Source: an uncultured Prochlorococcus sp.
GTDB taxonomy: Bacteria; Cyanobacteriota; Cyanobacteriia; PCC-6307; Cyanobiaceae
Length of the DNA stretch: 45,136 bases
Assembly (NCBI GenBank): GCA_902600395.1
Contig: CACKJL010000002.1
Coordinates: forward strand, 1-45,136
Direction of reading: 5' to 3'
Shown: piece by piece, positions 7,072-15,497 of the stretch
Layout: every line of letters starts with the position of its first letter
How positions within the stretch are numbered: the first letter of the stretch is position 1
Notes under the pieces: generated by a model
What the model was told of the DNA's origin: nothing
Seen by the model: the letters and a program-made list of their open reading frames with translations, nothing else
Database searches by the model: none
Position numbers and translations under genes: made by a program

Positions 7072-8130
7072 TTAATTTTGAGTAATTTTTGTATTTTCAA
7101 TATTATCAAAAGCTTGACCAATTTTCTTGAAGTCAAATCCCATGGCTCTTAGTGCGTGCCAAAGATGACCTTGTAAGAAAAAGAAACCCAAATAAAAATG
7201 AGTATTTGCAAGCCAAGCTCTTGAGCTATATGCTCCTGAACCTAAATCCACTGTATCAGTAAAATAAGGGGCAAATTCAAATTGAAGCTTTAAGGGTTCT
7301 CCATATAAATCAACTGGATATATGGTCGTATTTGAAGCACACCAAAAAGCAGCAACAAAAGCCATATATGAAACACCAACAACTGAGTATGACAAAATTG
7401 CCTCAGCCCCAAGTAATCCTTTCCCTTTAAATTCTGTATATTCTCCAAATTGTTTAGTACAAATATGGAAAACACCTCCAATTATTTCTAGGAAAGCTAG
7501 GAAAGCATGTCCTCCCATAACGTCTTCCAGACTATCTATTTTTAAAAAATCAAATTGATGATTCCAGATAGCGGCAATATCTAAATTGTAAATAACTTGT
7601 CTTGTAGATCCTATTGCTGGGTCGTAAATTCCATGAATACGAGCCCATTCAACGAACATAATTGCTCCAAGCCCAAGAAAGATTAGATGATGACCAAGAA
7701 TAAAAGTTAATTTATCTGGGTCATCCCATTCGAAATCAAATTTTTGTGGCTTACTATTTTCTGGGTAGTCTCCAAGATCACCTGCAAATTTGTTGGAATG
7801 TAATAATCCCCCAGCACCCAATACTGCTGAGAAAATTAGATGCAATGTGCAAATTACAACAATTCCATATGGTTCTGTAATAACACCATTTTCAACGCCA
7901 CCAATTCCAATACCCGCAAGATGAGGCAAAACAATTGCTTTCTGTGCACCCATTGGAATGCTGGCGTCGTAACGGGCCAATTCAAATAATCCAAAAGCTC
8001 CTGCCCAGAACATCATTAGACCTGCATGGGCAGCATGAGCAGCTATGAATTTACCTGAACGGCCAACAACGCCAGAATTCCCTGCGTACCAGTCATAGGT
8101 GACATCAGATTTTCCGTAAGTTTGTAACAC
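7072..8130 (-). CDS. pcb: Pcb/IsiA-family chlorophyll-binding antenna protein
   Basis: This 352-aa protein of the CP43-like Pcb/IsiA family binds divinyl chlorophylls as a membrane antenna around a photosystem. Six hydrophobic segments carry conserved histidines (AAHAAHAGLMMFW, LPHLAG, LGHHLIFLG, MGGHAF, LANTHFYLG, LQGHLWHALRAMGFDF). It lacks the long loop that distinguishes CP43. The N-terminal part (GLMMFWAGAFGLFELARYD) resembles IsiA more than the main HL-strain PcbA I remember. It starts at GTG (8130); no in-frame ATG lies nearby. It lies directly downstream of flavodoxin on the same strand, the classic isiA/isiB pairing, so it is probably induced by iron stress and may serve PSI. Confidence 0.92.
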   Translation of the reverse strand: MLQTYGKSDVTYDWYAGNSGVVGRSGKFIAAHAAHAGLMMFWAGAFGLFELARYDASIPMGAQKAIVLPHLAGIGIGGVENGVITEPYGIVVICTLHLIFSAVLGAGGLLHSNKFAGDLGDYPENSKPQKFDFEWDDPDKLTFILGHHLIFLGLGAIMFVEWARIHGIYDPAIGSTRQVIYNLDIAAIWNHQFDFLKIDSLEDVMGGHAFLAFLEIIGGVFHICTKQFGEYTEFKGKGLLGAEAILSYSVVGVSYMAFVAAFWCASNTTIYPVDLYGEPLKLQFEFAPYFTDTVDLGSGAYSSRAWLANTHFYLGFFFLQGHLWHALRAMGFDFKKIGQAFDNIENTKITQN

Positions 8131-8273
8131 TTGATTTAAGTAAACAGCAAATTGAGCATATTGCTTATCGCTATTGTTTTTACATGTTCTTTACAGATTT
8201 AATTACTTATGTAAAAAAAACATATTGTGAAAGAACAAATGTTACAAACTAGGGAAGTAATATCTGAAAAAGC

Positions 8274-8798
8274 TTACCCCAATGAAGGGATTTCACCCTT
8301 AAGCTGAGAAGCCCATGTTTCGAGACGCGAATCGGTTAAATCAGATTCACTATCCTCATCGAGAGGTAATCCACAAAAGCTTTCTCCAATAACACTTTTA
8401 GACTCATCAAATGTATAAGAAGATTTATCTACGTAACCGACCATTTCAGCGCCAGCTTTTGTGAAGTAGCTATGAAGTTCTTCCATTGCATCACAATAGT
8501 TTTCTGTATATGTAGAAGAATCGCCTAAACCAAAAATTGCAACTTTTTTTCCTGATAAACTTAGTTCACCAATATCCTCTAAGATTGAATCCCATGCAGT
8601 TCCTGATCTTTCTTCATCAGCACCAGTATTCCAAGTGGGTATCCCGCAGATAATTCCATCAAGGCCCTCAAATTCGGAAAGATCATCCACATCAGATACA
8701 TCTTTAGGTGCTTCTGCTGAAGAGATAAAGTTGTGAAGACGATCAGCTACGTCTTCAGTTTTTCCAGTTGTAGTTGCGTAATAAATTCCTACAGTCAT
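8274..8798 (-). CDS. isiB: Flavodoxin, long chain
   Basis: This is a 174-aa acidic FMN protein that replaces ferredoxin as electron carrier from PSI under iron limitation. The phosphate loop YATTTGKT follows the first beta strand (residues 8-15). IPTWNTGADEERSG and FGLGDSSTYTENYCDAM are the 50s and 90s loops that sandwich the flavin. The insertion in the last strand (SSYTFDESKS...FCGLPLDEDSE) makes it a long-chain flavodoxin, normal for cyanobacteria. It precedes pcb on the same strand with 143 bp between them. The gene at 8939 is divergent. Iron-repressed control is expected from the family; I see no clear Fur box. Confidence 0.96.
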   Translation of the reverse strand: MTVGIYYATTTGKTEDVADRLHNFISSAEAPKDVSDVDDLSEFEGLDGIICGIPTWNTGADEERSGTAWDSILEDIGELSLSGKKVAIFGLGDSSTYTENYCDAMEELHSYFTKAGAEMVGYVDKSSYTFDESKSVIGESFCGLPLDEDSESDLTDSRLETWASQLKGEIPSLG

Positions 8799-8938
8799 AA
8801 CTTCAAAATGTTTACATTAAGATAATAAAATCTAAAAACGTTAAATTAATTTCTTTAAAAACTTTTTCATGTAAAATTTTATACTAATCAGAGTAAGAAA
8901 AATTTTTTGAGGAAAATTTATAAAAAATTCAAATCATC

Positions 8939-9673
8939 GTGACTGACAAATTTCAAAATGATTTAAAAAATCTTATTGAAGAATTCAACTTTAATGGGCA
9001 TAAAAAATTCAAATTAATTGTTTTATTTGGTTTATTGGGAGATTTTGATAGCTTTGAATATGCACTAAATTTGAAAAGTTTTATCGATAAGAATCAAGAA
9101 AAAAATTTAGATATTTTTGCAATTGCTATTGGGAACCAAAATGGGAAAGAAAAATTCTGTAAATTTACTGGCTTTCACAAAGAAAATTTAATAGTTGTTT
9201 CTGACAATCAAATCCATAATAATCTAAGAGTCTCAAAAGGTTTAGATATTGGTTTAGGAGGTTGGATCAATATGCTTTTGATGTTATCAGGGATAAATTC
9301 TTTTAAAACAATTAAAGAAGTTATTAGAGGTTATACCGGCGATAGAAAAGCAAAACAAATTTATTCAGAATTTGACAAAATTGATGTTTTAAAATTTTTA
9401 AAATTTTCAGGTAATTCCTTCAAAAAGGTTTTCGGAGATGGTTATTTGAGACCATTTGAATTAGCAACATTTAGACTAAATAATATGAATGAAATAATTC
9501 AAAATTGGAGTGATTATATTCTTAATGAAGAATACCTTCCTCAAAGAGGAGCCTCTTTTCTATTGAATAATAAAAATCAAATTATTTATAAATTTTTTTC
9601 AAACGATGTGCTTGGATATTCATCAAATATGAGGGATCCATTAGGATTTTTGACTAATTTAATTAAAGAATAG
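8939..9673 (+). CDS. Peroxiredoxin-like (AhpC/TSA-fold) protein
   Basis: This 244-aa protein starts at GTG. The N-terminal half looks like a thioredoxin fold: FKLIVLFGLLGDFDSFEYAL, then IFAIAIGNQNGKEKFCKFTGFHKENLIVVS. The C-terminal half has LRPFELATFRLNNM...LPQRGASFLLNN, the pattern of cyanobacterial AhpC/TSA-like proteins. Cys74 in KEKFCKFTGF is the only cysteine. The place where the peroxidatic cysteine would lie reads GDFDSFEY, so a classical peroxidase mechanism is doubtful. It is divergent from isiB, and a shared response to iron or oxidative stress is possible. Confidence 0.6.
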   Translation: MTDKFQNDLKNLIEEFNFNGHKKFKLIVLFGLLGDFDSFEYALNLKSFIDKNQEKNLDIFAIAIGNQNGKEKFCKFTGFHKENLIVVSDNQIHNNLRVSKGLDIGLGGWINMLLMLSGINSFKTIKEVIRGYTGDRKAKQIYSEFDKIDVLKFLKFSGNSFKKVFGDGYLRPFELATFRLNNMNEIIQNWSDYILNEEYLPQRGASFLLNNKNQIIYKFFSNDVLGYSSNMRDPLGFLTNLIKE

Positions 9674-9689
9674 TTTTTAAAATATTTTT

Positions 9690-9947
9690 ATGAATGTAGA
9701 TATATTTGGATATTTTGCAGCGATTTTAACAACAGCAGCATTTCTACCTCAATTGATAAAAACTTTAAAAACAAAAAAGGCAGATGATGTTTCTTTGACA
9801 ACATTAATAATGTTTATTATCGGAGTTTTGTCTTGGATTATTTACGGTTATAAAATTTCTTCTACGCCAATATTGATAGCAAATTTAATCACCCTGATTT
9901 TAAATTTATTGATATTAATCTCTAAAATATATTTTTCAAAAAACTAA
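9690..9947 (+). CDS. SemiSWEET-type PQ-loop sugar transporter
   Basis: This 85-aa protein has three transmembrane helices and the PQ motif in helix 1 (TTAAFLPQLIKTLKTKKADDVSL), followed by WIIYGYKI and a hydrophobic third helix. This is the half-size bacterial relative of MtN3/SWEET sugar uniporters, which works as a dimer in the cytoplasmic membrane. Length and motif positions match the family. It starts 16 bp after the peroxiredoxin-like gene and may be co-transcribed. The transported sugar is unknown. Confidence 0.88.
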   Translation: MNVDIFGYFAAILTTAAFLPQLIKTLKTKKADDVSLTTLIMFIIGVLSWIIYGYKISSTPILIANLITLILNLLILISKIYFSKN

Positions 9948-10031
9948 ATTGAGTAAAAATTTTTTTTAAAGTAATAAACTTTTTATCTAATAATTAAATC
10001 TTGATTAAAATAGAACAAAAATTTACTGATC

Positions 10032-10256
10032 TTGAAAACTTCAAAATGCTGGGTTTGGTTTAAAGGAAGCCTTAACGATGGTGGATATTGGAAAGAGGGG
10101 TTTACTTGTACTTTTGATGAAAAACCAGGAGTTTTAATAGAAAGTCCTGCTTACGTAACTTGTCGGGTTCCTTCATGGAGAGTTTTGACTAAAGAACCAG
10201 AAAATTTATATAAATCTCCTTTAATTCCTGAAAAAGCAATTTGGAAAATAATTTAA
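10032..10256 (+). CDS. Small conserved protein, function unknown
   Basis: This 74-aa frame starts at TTG (10032): MKTSKCWVWFKGSLNDGGYWKEG. It continues FTCTFDEKPGVLIESPAYVTCRVPSWRVLTKEP. The content of Trp, Cys, Gly and Pro is high and even, so a small beta-rich folded protein is likely. No signal peptide or membrane segment is seen, and I do not know the family. It stands alone, with 84 bp before it and the AEC-type transporter gene after it. Confidence 0.6.
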   Translation: MKTSKCWVWFKGSLNDGGYWKEGFTCTFDEKPGVLIESPAYVTCRVPSWRVLTKEPENLYKSPLIPEKAIWKII

Positions 10257-10461
10257 TTTCTTAATGAACTAGAAAAAACTTTTTGACTGCACTACGGCGA
10301 GTTAATATTGCTTTAATAAATATTTAATTAATACCATCTACTCTCTTTTTATTAATATTATCCCTTTTTTAATCTTAGGTTTTCTTCTAGGAAAAAAAAA
10401 TCCAAAGATTTCAAAATATATAGCAAGACCTCTAATAAGATTTGGCATTCCATTAAGTGTA

Positions 10462-11256
10462 ATGGGTCTCTTATTAAAGGAAGGTATAGATATAAACCTA
10501 ATTAAAAGTGCATTTTTAGCATTCTCTGTAATTGGATTTTTAATAACTTTAATAAATATAATCCCAATATTTAAGAAGAGGCTTCCAAATTACACATTGC
10601 AGCTAGCAGGCCTAATAGGTAATACATCATTTCTTGGAATACCAATTGCGCTAGCTCTTCTACCTTCAACAACTATAAATTTCACTATTGGATTTGATTT
10701 GGGAACAACACTTTTCGCTTGGATATTTGGACCTTTTTTTCTTCAAGAAAAATCCAACCGCAATAACATCCCAAACATCAAAGGACTATTAAATGCATTG
10801 ATAAATAGCCCTGCATCAAGAGGGATTATTGGTGTACTTCTTGCATATCTTTTTCAAATAGATGAAATATTAGGCAATTATCTGTGGATTCCTGCAAGAA
10901 TAGTTATTGCTTTGGCAATTATAGTTGTGGGATCAAGACTTGGAATAATAACAAATCAAAATGAGAGAATTTTGTATCTAAACAAAGAAGTTAAATTTTC
11001 AATTTTATTAAAATTATTTATTCTTCCCTTTATTATTTTTTTATTTTGCAAATTCTTAAATTTTAACTTCTATCAATCATGCGCAATAATTCTTCAGGCA
11101 GCAACCCCAACGGCAATATCCACAATATTAATGGCAGAGGCTTATGGAGTGAAACAAAAAATAGCTTCAAAAATTCTTTTTACTACAACCTTAATTTCAA
11201 TAATTACAATTCCTCTATTAAAAATGTTTATGGATTTATTTATTCAAACAACTTGA
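10462..11256 (+). CDS. AEC (auxin efflux carrier) family transporter, 5' end abnormal
   Basis: The frame from this ATG gives 264 aa with about eight hydrophobic helices. Features include GNTSFLGIPIALALLP (central NTSF/LG motif of AEC proteins) and the C-terminal half QAATPTAISTILMAEAYG. The family exports organic acids or other anions across the cytoplasmic membrane. The reading frame is open back to 10306 and encodes a good first helix (IIPFLILGFLLGKKNP, then KYIARPLIRFGIPLSVMGLLL), but with no ATG, GTG or TTG. The family normally begins there. Either a rare ATT/ATC start is used (for example 10327 or 10336), or the gene has lost its start and may be a young pseudogene. Confidence 0.75.
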   Translation: MGLLLKEGIDINLIKSAFLAFSVIGFLITLINIIPIFKKRLPNYTLQLAGLIGNTSFLGIPIALALLPSTTINFTIGFDLGTTLFAWIFGPFFLQEKSNRNNIPNIKGLLNALINSPASRGIIGVLLAYLFQIDEILGNYLWIPARIVIALAIIVVGSRLGIITNQNERILYLNKEVKFSILLKLFILPFIIFLFCKFLNFNFYQSCAIILQAATPTAISTILMAEAYGVKQKIASKILFTTTLISIITIPLLKMFMDLFIQTT

Positions 11257-11338
11257 ATGAAAGCTTATTTAAAGCATGATTAATGAATATTGTAAAGATT
11301 ATATCCTGATAACTAAATAATGTCTTAAGATTTAGATT

Positions 11339-11590
11339 ATGAAGTCAGCAAACCCTGAAAATGAATATATCCCTTTAGATCTAAGGATTTCGGTTAGGAG
11401 GGATACTCTAAGGCTTATCTCAGAGATGGCTCAAGATATGGGAATAAGCATTAATGAAGTTTTTAGTTTTTTAGCCGAAGATTCTGTCATCGATCTTGAA
11501 TTAATGGAAGATTTAAATAAAATTGATATCCCAAACAAGTGCAGCATTGATGATTTAAAAAATGCTCTTCTTAAAAAAAGACTTTGTTAA
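11339..11590 (+). CDS. Small ribbon-helix-helix-like protein
   Basis: The 83-aa product has a short strand (PLDLRISVRR) followed by two helices (DTLRLISEMAQDMG and SINEVFSFLAEDSVIDLE). This is the pattern of CopG/Arc ribbon-helix-helix DNA-binding proteins, though the fit is only moderate. The rest is acidic and helical. No toxin partner is adjacent, since the next gene is convergent and overlaps its end by 4 bp. A small regulator is possible; the function is unknown. Confidence 0.6.
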   Translation: MKSANPENEYIPLDLRISVRRDTLRLISEMAQDMGISINEVFSFLAEDSVIDLELMEDLNKIDIPNKCSIDDLKNALLKKRLC

Positions 11591-13392
11591 AATTTTTCAA
11601 CTTTTCTATTTTCCCAGTCAGATTTATAACCACTTTTAACTAAAAATCTCGAATACTTATTTAAATCACTTTTTTGAATTCGCCATAAATTATAAATTCC
11701 AAATTTGCCCAATTTTTGATGATTAATTTTTGACCATTGCTGCCGGCGAGTAGAGTATTCATCTATAACGACCAATAGAGATTTGTATTCATAATCGGGT
11801 TGATCTTCATAATTTTCTCTCCTATCAGTATTTAGCCTTTCTGAAAGATTAATTAATCCCTCTTCAGTGTTTGGTTCATAAAAAACTATTTGTCTCGAAT
11901 AATAATGTAATGAAGGTTTTCTTATCCCGATCATTGCTAAAGTTTCCCTTCCCTCGCGAATATCTAAAATTAATTTTGAAATATTCCTTATAGGTAGTTG
12001 CCTTGAAGTATCTGCTAATTTTCTAATTGGCGACATCAAATAAGATTGTCCAATTAAAAGAAAAATTTGGAGATAAAGAAGAATATTTCTAGATTTTAAA
12101 GAAAATAAAATTATTGCAAGAAGGGTAAACGAGGAGAAGAACAATTTAGCTTTGAAAATAATCCCAGAGCTTATAAGTTCGGATGCAAGATTAGGCATTT
12201 CGGGATCATTAATTGAACTCAACCAAATATTTGAGAAAAAGAATGCTATAGATAAGCCAAACAAAATTAAAATATTAAAAATCCAGCAATATAAATAACT
12301 TTTGTTTATATTTTTTAAGCTTATAAAGCTATTACTTGTTAATAATGCCGCTGCTGGAATTGCTGGTAGCCAATAGCTTGGTAGTTTTGTTGCAGAAAGA
12401 CTAAAGAAGATTAAAACAGATGTTAACCAACAGAGAGAATAGGTATATAGGGTGTCAGTGATATTGCAACTTTCTTTTGAACTTCTCAAAAAATCCTTAA
12501 AGGCCTTTAATATACCGTGATAAAAAAAAGGAGTGAATGGTAATGAAGCCAATAGCATTATGTAAAGAAAAAACCAGAATGGTTCGGCATGATTATTTAC
12601 AACTGAGGTATATCTTTGAAAATTATGGTAACCAAAAAAATTGTCCCAAAAAGGCTTTCCCTCTTTTATGAGTTCTAATATGTACCATGGAACACTTATA
12701 AGTATTGTTATTAAAAAACCTTTCTTAGGGTTGATCTTACAGAGCAACATTTTCCAATTCTTCTGACTAAATAAGAAAGATGTAATAGTCAATAATGCCA
12801 AAACAAATGCAACAGGTCCTTTAGTTAAAATTGCAAAACCTAAAAATACCCAAGCTGAAATACATTGGTCATTATTTTCACTTGCCATTCTTCTCCAAAA
12901 CAAAAGGAGGCTAATCCCCAAGGTCCCAGTTAAAAGAGCATCACTCACGGCAGTTCTACTCCAGATAATTATTATTGGAGACAAAGCAAAGGCCAATGAT
13001 GCGACTATTGGAGTGAGTAATTGCCTATCACTCTTCTGTGGCCAGCAAAATAAAGTATCTCCAATCATCAACATTAAAAATATTGATCCCAAAGCTGAAG
13101 GAAGTCTTGCTGAGATTGTCCCGTAACTATCCCAGATCTCACTTTTGGGCAATGAGTAAAAAAAACCCATTAGCCAATATATCAGTGGAGGCTTATCAAA
13201 ACGGAAAATTCCATTGACTTTTGGAGTTATCCAGTCACCAGATTCACTCATAGCCCTTGCCGCAGCGGCAAATAAAGGGGGCGTTTCATCCACCAGTCCT
13301 GTATTACCTAAACCTAAAATAAAAATAATGATCCCAGAAACTAAAATTATTACTGCGTTTAAAAGCCTTTTTTTTGAGTTCAGAAGAATCAT
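11587..13392 (-). CDS. GT39/ArnT-like membrane glycosyltransferase
   Basis: This 601-aa integral membrane protein belongs to the ArnT/PMT (GT39) group, which moves a sugar from a polyprenyl-phosphate donor to lipid A, protein or glycan on the periplasmic side. The N-terminal luminal loop has the catalytic acidic pair (LVDETPP, residues 34-39) and RFDKPPLIYWLMG (64-76), as in ArnT. About ten more hydrophobic helices follow, then a soluble C-terminal domain (about residues 470-601). Prochlorococcus lipopolysaccharide is unusual, so the acceptor is uncertain. It is the last gene of a minus-strand run after the GT4 gene, with 6 bp between them. Confidence 0.85.
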   Translation of the reverse strand: MILLNSKKRLLNAVIILVSGIIIFILGLGNTGLVDETPPLFAAAARAMSESGDWITPKVNGIFRFDKPPLIYWLMGFFYSLPKSEIWDSYGTISARLPSALGSIFLMLMIGDTLFCWPQKSDRQLLTPIVASLAFALSPIIIIWSRTAVSDALLTGTLGISLLLFWRRMASENNDQCISAWVFLGFAILTKGPVAFVLALLTITSFLFSQKNWKMLLCKINPKKGFLITILISVPWYILELIKEGKPFWDNFFGYHNFQRYTSVVNNHAEPFWFFLYIMLLASLPFTPFFYHGILKAFKDFLRSSKESCNITDTLYTYSLCWLTSVLIFFSLSATKLPSYWLPAIPAAALLTSNSFISLKNINKSYLYCWIFNILILFGLSIAFFFSNIWLSSINDPEMPNLASELISSGIIFKAKLFFSSFTLLAIILFSLKSRNILLYLQIFLLIGQSYLMSPIRKLADTSRQLPIRNISKLILDIREGRETLAMIGIRKPSLHYYSRQIVFYEPNTEEGLINLSERLNTDRRENYEDQPDYEYKSLLVVIDEYSTRRQQWSKINHQKLGKFGIYNLWRIQKSDLNKYSRFLVKSGYKSDWENRKVEKF

Positions 13393-13398
13393 TTAATA

Positions 13399-14475
13399 TT
13401 ATTTATATTCATGCATTACCTTATTAAGCCAGTTCACAACCTTGTTAGCAAATATATCTGAGGAGGCATTTTTTTCTACCCATTCTCTACATTTCTGACG
13501 CTTTATTTTTTCAATAATCTCTACATAAGAAAGCATATTTTTTTTATCGTCAGGATCAGCAAGATAACCTGTTTGACCATGCTGAATAATTTCACTAGGT
13601 CCTCCCCTTTTATAAGCTACAACTGGCACCCCGCAGGCTAAGGCTTCAACAATAACGTTCCCATATGCCTCATTCCATTTCGGAGTATTTAGCAACCCTC
13701 TGCATTTACCAAGTTCTTTTTGTAATTCGTCAGTTGATAAAAAACCCATCCAATCTATAGCTCCTTGAGGGAATAATTTTTCTATCTTTGAGGCATACAT
13801 CTCATCTTCTATAAATCCCCAAACTTTTAATTTTTCGCCAAGTTGATTTGCCACATATACTGCATCCTCTAAACCTTTCTCCGGAGCCACTCTTCCAACC
13901 CATGCCAATGGTCCCTTCACTGAATCTTGAAAAATATAATTATCTAAATTAAACCCATTCCCAATAATTGTTGGTTTTTTTATGAATGGATAATCATTAG
14001 CCTGCATTTTCGAATGAAAAGCAAAATTATTTGGATATTTAGCATATACCTTAGAGATTAAATTACTAATTACTGAACTTTCAGAACCCATACTAATAAT
14101 ATGGGCAATGGGTATCTCTAAATTTAGAGTCATCCAAATAGGCAACCAATCATAGGACATATTCAACAATACATCTGCATGTTTAGCGATATCTAATCCC
14201 TTTTCAAGCATTCCTGCTAAAAGAGAATTGTCTGGGATACTCACTGGAGAATTAAAATTTTGATGCTGCCAACTAATTTGATCTTCACCTTCCACAAAAT
14301 GTAATTTTGCTTTTACATTACTTTCATTTAACTTAGAATTCTTTGGAGCTACAACCTCAACAGAATGTCCTAAAGAAATTAACCCTGAAACTAAAGAATT
14401 TATAGTTAATTCAACTCCACCACCTTTACCACTCCCTAAGAACCCTATTGGAGTACTAATCAATACTATTCGCAT
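13399..14475 (-). CDS. Family 4 glycosyltransferase
   Basis: This is a 358-aa GT-B protein. The N-terminal domain has the glycine-rich acceptor loop GFLGSGKGGGVELTI (residues 11-25). The C-terminal domain has the nucleotide-sugar site, with LAWVGRVAPEKGLEDA (about 188-203) and the EX7E-type motif EAYGNVIVEALACGVPVVAY. These are standard GT4 features, with retaining chemistry. The substrate is unknown; cell-surface glycan synthesis is likely. It is probably co-transcribed with the ArnT-like gene 6 bp downstream and perhaps the EamA transporter upstream. Confidence 0.9.
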   Translation of the reverse strand: MRIVLISTPIGFLGSGKGGGVELTINSLVSGLISLGHSVEVVAPKNSKLNESNVKAKLHFVEGEDQISWQHQNFNSPVSIPDNSLLAGMLEKGLDIAKHADVLLNMSYDWLPIWMTLNLEIPIAHIISMGSESSVISNLISKVYAKYPNNFAFHSKMQANDYPFIKKPTIIGNGFNLDNYIFQDSVKGPLAWVGRVAPEKGLEDAVYVANQLGEKLKVWGFIEDEMYASKIEKLFPQGAIDWMGFLSTDELQKELGKCRGLLNTPKWNEAYGNVIVEALACGVPVVAYKRGGPSEIIQHGQTGYLADPDDKKNMLSYVEIIEKIKRQKCREWVEKNASSDIFANKVVNWLNKVMHEYK

Positions 14476-14503
14476 TATTAGACTTTTTACAAAAAGAAAC
14501 TAA

Positions 14504-15445
14504 TTAAATAGTAGTATCATAAGATTTATTTTCCCATAGACTCTTTCTCTGGCTTACAAAAAATACTGAGATAAGAACAAACACCACTCCTATCCACTGC
14601 ACTATAGTAAGTCTTTCATCTAACCAAACACCTCCACTGAGAAGAGCAAATACAGGTGTTAAAAAAGCAAGAGTACTAAATCCAGTTATTTCTTTATTAT
14701 TAGCAAAGTAGAAAAACAATCCGTAAGCTATTGCTCCTCCAAAAATACTTGCAAATGACATAAGTCCCCAATCAAATATTGACCAATCTGGAATTATTGT
14801 GAAATTTGATTGTAAGCAGTGCTTAATAATTAAGGGCAAACTCCCTAGAACCATATGCCAACCCGTAACTGCCACTGGATCACTTTTAGTACAAGTGAAT
14901 CTAATTAAAATTGTTCCTAATGCCATAGCTAGAGAAGCTGCAAGCATCCAAAGTTCTCCAAAGTTAAACGCAACATCATTTATAGACTTGTCTGACATCA
15001 ACCACCAATTCCCTAACAATTCTTGTGGAACTCCTAAAAATACTATACCTCCCAAGCCAAAAAGTAGTCCCAACCATCCTATTGGATTAATTAAATTCCC
15101 AAAAATTGCCCTCGCTAAAATAGCTACCAAAAGTGGTTGAGAATCAATTAAGACAGAACCTAAACCTGCTCCAGTTTTTTCAATACCATAAGTTAAAAAC
15201 AATTGGAAAAAAGTGGCATCAACAATCGTAAAAACAAAAAACCACTTCAAATCGCACTTGTAAATTGTTAAATCTCTTTTAAACAAATATGTTGTTATTA
15301 GAACAAGAATCCCTGCAGGAAGCAATCTTAAAGAAGCCACAAACTCTGGGCCAGCACTAGATACTAAAGGAGTCATTGCCGCCATTGAAGTCCCCCAAAG
15401 TGCAAAAGGGAGTATCATTAAAAACCAATTTAGGATTGAATTCAT
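14504..15445 (-). CDS. EamA/DMT-family transporter
   Basis: The 313-aa product has ten hydrophobic helices arranged as two EamA repeats: the first starts ILPFALWGTSMAAMTPLV and the second includes MLAASLAMALGTILIRF. The repeat ends LGGIVFLGVPQELLG and WIGVVFVLISVFFVSQ match the drug/metabolite exporter family. It lies in the cytoplasmic membrane and may export amino acids or other metabolites. It is divergent from sppA with 52 bp between starts, and 28 bp upstream of the GT4 gene on the same strand. Confidence 0.88.
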   Translation of the reverse strand: MNSILNWFLMILPFALWGTSMAAMTPLVSSAGPEFVASLRLLPAGILVLITTYLFKRDLTIYKCDLKWFFVFTIVDATFFQLFLTYGIEKTGAGLGSVLIDSQPLLVAILARAIFGNLINPIGWLGLLFGLGGIVFLGVPQELLGNWWLMSDKSINDVAFNFGELWMLAASLAMALGTILIRFTCTKSDPVAVTGWHMVLGSLPLIIKHCLQSNFTIIPDWSIFDWGLMSFASIFGGAIAYGLFFYFANNKEITGFSTLAFLTPVFALLSGGVWLDERLTIVQWIGVVFVLISVFFVSQRKSLWENKSYDTTI

Positions 15446-15497
15446 TAGGTCTGCTGATAATCTTTTTAAAGTAGTTTTATGAATTTACCTTAAAAGA

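Noticed and set aside
8799..8938. Fur box before isiB
   Set aside because: Only a loose GATAATAAAATC-like string is present, and it is not distinguishable from background in AT-rich DNA.
11079..11279. 66-aa frame at the end of the AEC transporter
   Set aside because: It overlaps the transporter in another frame and is Asn/Ser-rich, a typical shadow of AT-rich sequence.
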